Source: an uncultured Clostridia bacterium
GTDB lineage: Bacteria > Bacillota > Clostridia > Christensenellales > UBA1242
Direction of reading: 5' to 3'
Assembly (NCBI GenBank): GCA_948439925.1
Contig: CAOJNR010000031.1
Location: forward strand, 1-9,980
Length of the DNA stretch: 9,980 nt
Shown here: one piece after another, positions 6,865 through 9,980 of the stretch
Layout: every line of letters begins with the position of its first letter
How positions within the stretch are numbered: position 1 is the stretch's first letter
The notes under the pieces: model-generated
The model's database searches: none
Told to the model about the DNA's origin: nothing
Seen by the model: the letters and a program-made list of their open reading frames with translations, nothing else
Translations under genes and position numbers: made by a program

Positions 6865-6904
6865 AAAAACTTTGCATACTAGCACAATATATTGTGTAAT
6901 GCAA
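6865..6904 (-). terminator. Terminator of the - strand nucleotidyltransferase gene, with a perfect 14-bp palindrome
   Basis: Read on the - strand, TTGCAT (6904-6899) and ATGCAA (6877-6872) form the base of a hairpin whose upper part is the perfect palindrome CACAATATATTGTG (6883-6896). Small asymmetric loops of 2 and 5 nt separate the two parts. TTTTT (6869-6865) follows after two bases. It faces the + strand terminator, as expected between convergent genes. Alternatively the palindrome alone could be a dimeric operator, but no promoter is near. Confidence 0.65.
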
Positions 6905-6934
6905 CGCATAATAGACACAAATTATCAATTTTTT

Positions 6935-7732
6935 TTAATTCAAGTTGAGTTCATAATTTTCTGGGTCAATGTTATAATTTTGTTTTTCATAATTGTATAA
7001 ATTCAATAAATTATTTAGCATCTCTTCTTTGCTGTTTGCCTCTTCCACACACTTGCAATAAAGTGCAACGAAATCTTTGTCAGGCAAAGGATTTGACGCC
7101 TTATTTGAAATGTATTTGTCATAGTATTCGGGCTCAGTGTAAACACGATAAGCCTTAGCAAATGGCACATCGGCCTCGTCGCTATTTTTCATATGAAGAC
7201 TTCTTATCATTTCCAAAATATTATAGTAAACCATATTGAACTCTTTTCCGTTACGCTCGAATATATTTTGCAGACTCGCAATTCTGTTTTCAATTTGAAC
7301 TATTTTAAGAAGGTTGTTTTCATAAGGCCTCTGTCTATTTTCGTTATAGTATTCTATTTCTGAATTCAAAAAGTTTTTGATGAGGTCGTGTCTATCATAT
7401 AAGAAATAGGCATTTTGAGCCAGAGCCACACGAGAAGGACAATTTGAAAAAGCGTAATAGTCTGACTCAGTCATAAACTTTTCTAACGACTTAATGAAAT
7501 ATTCAATTTTTTGACTTTTGAAAATTTTGACGCCTCTTGTTGTTTTGACACTTTCATTTAAAATAATCATCAAATCAATGTCTGAATTTTTTGAAGCGTA
7601 GCCAGTCAAGGAAGAGCCGTAAGCGATGACAGCCAAAAGATTATCCTTGTCAAGCACTCGCGGATAAATGTTTTCTTCCAAAAATTTATTCAAAAGTTGT
7701 TCTGTCTTTTCGTTAATTTTTTCAACTGGCAT
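6935..7732 (-). CDS. Nucleotidyltransferase-fold protein (polymerase-beta superfamily), substrate unknown
   Basis: With ATG 7732 as start the protein has 265 residues. The frame extends to GTG 7744, but GGAAG at 7742-7738 is a proper Shine-Dalgarno site 5 nt before ATG 7732, and the predicted transcript starts near 7742. The nucleotidyltransferase signature is clear: GSS (39-41), then SDIDLMI (50-56) giving D51 and D53, with a possible third acidic ligand at E77 in KIEYF. Such proteins transfer a nucleoside monophosphate to a small molecule or a protein. Antibiotic adenylyltransferases and MNT-type antitoxins share this domain. The C-terminal about 150 residues are predicted helical and rich in Asn, Tyr and Glu, as in aminoglycoside-nucleotidyltransferase-like proteins. 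No HEPN partner lies next to it, so a MNT-HEPN toxin-antitoxin pair is unlikely. The substrate cannot be named. Confidence 0.85.
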   Translation of the reverse strand: MPVEKINEKTEQLLNKFLEENIYPRVLDKDNLLAVIAYGSSLTGYASKNSDIDLMIILNESVKTTRGVKIFKSQKIEYFIKSLEKFMTESDYYAFSNCPSRVALAQNAYFLYDRHDLIKNFLNSEIEYYNENRQRPYENNLLKIVQIENRIASLQNIFERNGKEFNMVYYNILEMIRSLHMKNSDEADVPFAKAYRVYTEPEYYDKYISNKASNPLPDKDFVALYCKCVEEANSKEEMLNNLLNLYNYEKQNYNIDPENYELNLN

Positions 7733-7737
7733 TTTTT

Positions 7738-7742
7738 CTTCC
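7738..7742 (-). promoter_or_regulatory. Shine-Dalgarno site fixing the nucleotidyltransferase start
   Basis: GGAAG on the - strand lies 5 nt before ATG 7732 and overlaps the alternative GTG at 7744. It would be at the extreme 5' end of the predicted mRNA. Confidence 0.6.
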
Positions 7743-7748
7743 ACTCAT

Positions 7749-7777
7749 ATTTTAACATAAAAGTTTATATTTGTAAA
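7749..7777 (-). promoter_or_regulatory. Promoter of the nucleotidyltransferase gene
   Basis: On the - strand: TTTACA (7777-7772), a 17-nt spacer, TGT and TAAAAT (7754-7749). The predicted start near 7742 leaves a leader of about 10 nt. No clear terminator lies between the cupin gene stop (7808) and this promoter, so read-through from the cupin gene is also possible. Confidence 0.65.
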
Positions 7778-7807
7778 TATCAAATTCTAACTTTTTCCTC
7801 TTTTTTT

Positions 7808-8218
7808 TTAAACTTTAAAAGTATCATTGTTTTTATAATTATTAGGCGAGAACTCAACTGCTATCGCAAAGTTATCTGCTAAATAACTGTGCGCGCAACC
7901 TGATTTAATATTTACAACATCACCAGCGTTCAAATCTACCTCATATATTTCTTGTGGGGCAGTAGGAAGCCAATATTTTGCTTTAAGTTTACCTTTAATT
8001 ACACAAATGTTTTCCTCTTTTTCTTTATGATAGTGATTCCCGCGTTCTTTCTTTGAAGAGAACTCAATATAGGCTAAGTATCTCATTGGCTTTCCATTGT
8101 GATAAAAAGCACTTCGCACATCTTCTTTATCAAAAATGCAACCTTGACCTAATTCAAGTTTTGATAAATCTTTTTCGTTGTTTAGATGTTTTATAGTTAT
8201 ATATTCTTCAATTTTCAT
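7808..8218 (-). CDS. Single-domain cupin protein (small beta-barrel, substrate unknown)
   Basis: This 136-residue protein carries both cupin motifs. Motif 1 is GNHYHKEKEENICVIKG (60-76) with H62, H64 and a Glu at 68 or 69. Motif 2 is GDVVNIKSGCAH (99-110) with H110. These three His and one Glu are the usual metal ligands. Length and the RGNHYHK pattern resemble small sugar-nucleotide-modifying cupins (WxcM/FdtA-like or RmlC-like), but no sugar gene is adjacent, so I leave the function as cupin of unknown substrate. ATG 8218 begins within a base or two of the predicted transcription start. The only purine stretch upstream (GAGAG, 8224-8220) is one base from the ATG and would not be on the mRNA, so this gene is probably translated from a leaderless transcript. 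It has its own strong promoter immediately after the terminator of the upstream gene. Confidence 0.87.
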   Translation of the reverse strand: MKIEEYITIKHLNNEKDLSKLELGQGCIFDKEDVRSAFYHNGKPMRYLAYIEFSSKKERGNHYHKEKEENICVIKGKLKAKYWLPTAPQEIYEVDLNAGDVVNIKSGCAHSYLADNFAIAVEFSPNNYKNNDTFKV

Positions 8219-8224
8219 ACTCTC

Positions 8225-8253
8225 ATTTTATCATAAACTTTAAAGATTGTCAA
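8225..8253 (-). promoter_or_regulatory. Strong promoter of the cupin gene, predicted leaderless
   Basis: On the - strand: perfect TTGACA (8253-8248), a 17-nt spacer, TGA and TAAAAT (8230-8225). Counting 6-8 bases from the -10 places transcription start at about 8219-8217, on the ATG itself (8218). Confidence 0.8.
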
Positions 8254-8259
8254 AATAAT

Positions 8260-8289
8260 AAAAAAAAGAAGTTTGAATCTTCTTTTTTT
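8260..8289 (-). terminator. Rho-independent terminator of the interrupted unknown gene
   Basis: On the - strand AAAAAAAGAAG (8289-8279) pairs with CTTCTTTTTTTT (8271-8260) around a 7-nt loop. The stem is rich in A/T and symmetric. The T-run ends 6 bases before the -35 box of the cupin gene. Confidence 0.75.
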
Positions 8290-8299
8290 GTGAGGTTGT

Positions 8300-8524
8300 T
8301 TAATTTCCGCTGAATTTCTTTTGCAGGATTATTATTCGAGTTTTGAGGTCGTTTAAAAATCCGCCTTCGTGTTCAATCTCAAAACTTTCTCTGTCAGTTG
8401 TCAGGTTGTAGGTCACTGAAAGATCTTGAATATAGAAATATGTTGTGCTATCAAAATGCCCAAATTTTGTGTCGTCTTCTGTGTAACTTCCGCTGAGCAT
8501 ACTTTTCATAAGACTGAATCTGTC
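8300..8524 (-). pseudogene. Downstream part of a reading frame interrupted by an in-frame TGA
   Basis: After the TGA at 8527-8525 the same frame stays open for 74 codons to TAA 8302-8300, beginning DRFSLMKSML. The first ATG in it (8509) has no Shine-Dalgarno site and no promoter, so it is unlikely to be a separate gene. The stretch GSYTEDDTKFGHFDSTTYFY and the following charged segment look like ordinary protein with balanced composition, which suggests it was, or is, the C-terminal third of the upstream gene. The terminator lies just after its TAA rather than after the TGA, which supports one original unit of 8300-8935. No known domain is recognised. A sequencing error, a real nonsense mutation and read-through are all open. 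Confidence 0.55.
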
Positions 8525-8935
8525 TCATGAACCTGTGTCAATTTCTTTATAAGAGTTATACTCATTGTAAATGGGTTTTTCCTTCAAATCAATTTCGCTA
8601 TGTTGAATGTTGTGTTGCTTAAAAATTTGTGATAGGGTTTGATTGCCAATTTTTTGCTGAGTGGCATTTTTAATTAACTTATCAACATCTGTGTCATGGC
8701 AACAAACAACAAGTCTGACAGGCTGTGTATTTTGATAAAAAATAATTGCGTGATGCTTGTTTCCGATTGCTAAATTCCAGTTGTTTGAAATTATGCAGTT
8801 GCAGTTTTTGACAACTTTATAATAATGATAGGGGGGAAGCGTATTATCAAATCCGTCGATAAAAGCACCATTAAAACAATCATAATGGTTTGCAAATGCC
8901 TCTGTCCAAAGATCAATGGTTTTAATATTTCCCAT
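8525..8935 (-). CDS. Hypothetical protein, unrecognised; N-terminal part of an interrupted frame
   Basis: From ATG 8935 the frame gives 136 residues before TGA 8527-8525; if the TGA is bridged the product would be 210 residues plus one at the TGA. I do not recognise a family. The sequence has no signal peptide and no transmembrane helix. It has Cys at residues 20, 45, 47, 79 and 80 and several His, including the pair in NKHHAIIF, with predicted mixed alpha/beta character (short strands around AIIFYQN and RLVVCCHD). A promoter with a consensus -10 ends 7 bases before the ATG, so the transcript should be leaderless; consistent with this, no Shine-Dalgarno site is present. No link to the neighbouring cupin or 97-residue gene can be seen. 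Confidence 0.6.
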   Translation of the reverse strand: MGNIKTIDLWTEAFANHYDCFNGAFIDGFDNTLPPYHYYKVVKNCNCIISNNWNLAIGNKHHAIIFYQNTQPVRLVVCCHDTDVDKLIKNATQQKIGNQTLSQIFKQHNIQHSEIDLKEKPIYNEYNSYKEIDTGS

Positions 8936-8941
8936 AATTTA

Positions 8942-8969
8942 ATTATATCATAAAATAACTATTTCTCAA
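8942..8969 (-). promoter_or_regulatory. Promoter of the unknown gene at 8935, predicted leaderless
   Basis: On the - strand: TTGAGA (8969-8964), a 16-nt spacer, TGA and perfect TATAAT (8947-8942). Six bases separate the -10 from ATG 8935, so transcription should start on or next to the A of the ATG. Confidence 0.75.
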
Positions 8970-8972
8970 AAT

Positions 8973-8996
8973 AAAAAAGAGAAGGGGACTTTTCTT
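8973..8996 (-). terminator. Probable terminator of the 97-residue gene
   Basis: On the - strand AGAAAAG (8995-8989) pairs with CTTCTCT (8984-8978), one mismatch, a TCCC loop, then TTTTTT (8978-8973). It starts a few bases after the TAA at 9002-9000, and its T-run nearly touches the -35 box of the next gene. Confidence 0.5.
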
Positions 8997-8999
8997 AAA

Positions 9000-9293
9000 T
9001 TATTGCATTTCAATGTCTTCTGGGTTGATTTCTGGATTGTTTGAAGTGTTTTCTGTTTTTTGTTCTTCATTGACTTGTTCTTGTTCTTTATGTTTAGGGA
9101 CATAAATAGAAGGTCCGCAAATGATGAATGTTTGGTCCATAAGCTTTCTAGTTTTAAATGCTCTCTCTTCCTCTTCTGCTTCTTGTTTTAAAATGCGTGG
9201 CATAGATTCTCTAAGAACTCTTGCACTCATATCGCTGGTGATTGATTTTTTATCTATGTTCCTATATTTATAATTGTGTTTTAACCATGCCAT
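9000..9293 (-). CDS. Hypothetical protein of 97 residues with acidic C-terminal tail
   Basis: The frame is open back to a TTG at 9332, but AGGAGA (9306-9301) lies 7 nt before ATG 9293, so I take that start. The product opens with an aromatic and basic segment (MAWLKHNYKYRNIDKK), then a probable helix with an EAEEEER run and Arg/Lys (about 34-60), a short hydrophobic strand-like segment (MDQTFIICGPSIYVP, about 61-75), and a tail of about 22 residues rich in Glu, Gln, Asn and Pro. No transmembrane helix or signal peptide is seen. I do not recognise the family. It lies 63 bp downstream of the Nudix gene with no good promoter between, so the two may share a transcript. That is the only functional hint. 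Confidence 0.72.
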   Translation of the reverse strand: MAWLKHNYKYRNIDKKSITSDMSARVLRESMPRILKQEAEEEERAFKTRKLMDQTFIICGPSIYVPKHKEQEQVNEEQKTENTSNNPEINPEDIEMQ

Positions 9294-9300
9294 TTGTATT

Positions 9301-9306
9301 TCTCCT
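9301..9306 (-). promoter_or_regulatory. Shine-Dalgarno site fixing the start of the 97-residue protein
   Basis: AGGAGA on the - strand lies 7 nt before ATG 9293. The longer frame (from TTG 9332) would have this site inside it. Confidence 0.75.
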
Positions 9307-9356
9307 AGATTTTGCTTAACAATAATCGCCAAGCGTAAGTCTTGTGGTTTTATTAT

Positions 9357-9941
9357 TTAATTTGATGAATTTGGTTTATCATTTATATTTCGATATGCAA
9401 CTTTATGATTTATCAAATCAAGTGTTCCTAGCTTTGATTGGTTTTTGCTTTCAACGTTTTGTTGTTTGCCAGTTGCAATGCCAAGCAAATAATAGTGATG
9501 TCTAAATGGAGCGCCGAAAATATCATAAAGATTTTCATAGGTGTCAAATAAAATTTCTGACTCATTCTCATGCTCGATTTGCTTTAAACTGTTAAGTTCA
9601 ATATAAAATGTTTCAATAATCGCATAACGATTTTGATTTTTATGAGCAGCGTAGTAGACGTTGTCCATTTCAAAGTCCAATTTTGTTATGCTTTTTATAT
9701 CGCAATATCCAGTTTCCTCTGTCATTTCTCGAATTGCCGAAACAAAGGAATTCTCGCCTTCTTCAATTCCACCTTGAACCAAAACATTCCAACCGAATTT
9801 TTTGTTGTGCAAGTATAAGAATTTGTTTTCAGTTGGATGTTTGATAACAAGCATGATGCAATTTCTATAAACAGTCTTGGCAGAAGGAACCAGTTTGTTG
9901 TTATCTATACTTTCTATAATAGGAACAATATTGTTTTTCAT
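9357..9941 (-). CDS. Nudix hydrolase, substrate unknown
   Basis: The 194-residue product has a complete Nudix box at 57-79: G57, E63, R71, E72, E75, E76, G78, fitting GX5EX7REUXEEXGU without mismatch. The acidic residues bind Mg or Mn, and such enzymes hydrolyse a nucleoside diphosphate linked to another group. The segment LYLHNKKFGWNVLVQGGIEE is typical of the strand leading into the box. After the domain (about 22-160) comes an unusual tail rich in Asn, Lys and Ser (about 168-194) with no recognised motif. AAGGAG (9953-9948) lies 6 nt before the ATG, so this gene, unlike the two leaderless ones, has a normal ribosome-binding site. Substrate class (8-oxo-dGTP, ADP-ribose, Ap4A, RNA cap) cannot be set from the motif alone. 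The 97-residue gene is immediately downstream. Confidence 0.94.
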   Translation of the reverse strand: MKNNIVPIIESIDNNKLVPSAKTVYRNCIMLVIKHPTENKFLYLHNKKFGWNVLVQGGIEEGENSFVSAIREMTEETGYCDIKSITKLDFEMDNVYYAAHKNQNRYAIIETFYIELNSLKQIEHENESEILFDTYENLYDIFGAPFRHHYYLLGIATGKQQNVESKNQSKLGTLDLINHKVAYRNINDKPNSSN

Positions 9942-9966
9942 GTTTTTCTCCTTGCTTTTAAATAAA

Positions 9967-9972
9967 ATTATA
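9967..9972 (-). promoter_or_regulatory. Possible -10 box of the Nudix gene
   Basis: TATAAT on the - strand (9972-9967) would start transcription near 9960, just before AAGGAG. It lacks the TGn extension seen at the other promoters, and the -35 region is beyond the window edge. Confidence 0.5.
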
Positions 9973-9980
9973 AGTTTTTT

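Noticed and set aside
6800..7000. A 66-codon frame on the + strand across the convergent gap.
   Set aside because: It begins inside the SbcC-like gene, runs through both terminators and into the opposite gene, and its product is low-complexity Phe/Ile-rich with no start signal.
6935..7732. MNT-HEPN toxin-antitoxin module.
   Set aside because: The nucleotidyltransferase is about twice the usual MNT length and neither neighbour has a HEPN-like RX4-6H motif; the adjacent gene is a cupin.
8300..8509. A separate 69-residue gene starting at ATG 8509.
   Set aside because: There is no Shine-Dalgarno site or promoter, and it is in the same frame as the gene upstream across a single TGA; I treat it as the remainder of that gene.
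1..9980. UGA recoded as Trp or Gly (codes 4 or 25), suggested by the in-frame TGA at 8525-8527.
   Set aside because: The long genes here use TGG for Trp and GGN for Gly and contain no in-frame TGA over about 2600 codons, which is not expected under either recoding.

Overview
The window is AT-rich and reads with the standard bacterial code: every Trp in the recognisable genes is TGG and none of the long genes carries an in-frame TGA. Purine-rich Shine-Dalgarno sites (AGGAGG, AAGGAG, GGAGA), TGnTATAAT-type promoters, hairpin-plus-T-run terminators and a YhaO/YhaN-like gene pair point to a low-GC Gram-positive (Firmicutes-like) bacterium, probably an uncultured anaerobe. The unusually short alanyl-tRNA synthetase resembles versions I recall from uncultured and reduced lineages. 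This placement is inference; there is no rRNA or other phylogenetic marker here.

Left part, + strand (1-6822): the 3' end of truA (tRNA pseudouridine synthase), then alaS (alanyl-tRNA synthetase of minimal architecture), then a membrane-anchored protein with DUF4097-type beta-strand repeats, then a two-gene operon. The operon encodes an SbcD/Mre11-like metallophosphoesterase and an SbcC/Rad50-like ATPase joined by an ATGA overlap. In the ATPase, two transmembrane helices sit in the middle of the coiled coil, where a zinc hook would normally be, so this is best read as a membrane-tethered Mre11-Rad50-type (YhaO/YhaN-type) nuclease complex.

Right part, - strand (6935-9941), read from right to left: a Nudix hydrolase, a 97-residue protein of unknown function, a reading frame of unknown function broken by one in-frame TGA, a single-domain cupin, and a nucleotidyltransferase-fold protein. 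The two halves converge at 6823-6934, where each strand has its own terminator. The right half looks like small accessory genes, each mostly with its own promoter, rather than one pathway operon.

The regulatory layout is very compact. Six promoters show TGn plus TAAAAT or TATAAT with a recognisable -35 box. In four intergenic gaps the terminator T-run abuts or overlaps the -35 box of the next gene. Predicted leaders are about 10-26 nt, and two - strand genes (cupin at 8218 and the unknown gene at 8935) appear to start at or within a base or two of the predicted transcription start, so they are candidate leaderless genes.

The observations most worth a second look are the membrane-embedded SbcC-like ATPase with its unusual P-loop, the AlaRS lacking both the beta-barrel insertion and C-Ala, the leaderless promoter arrangement, and the in-frame TGA at 8525-8527. 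I found no CRISPR array, tRNA, rRNA, insertion sequence or prophage signal.
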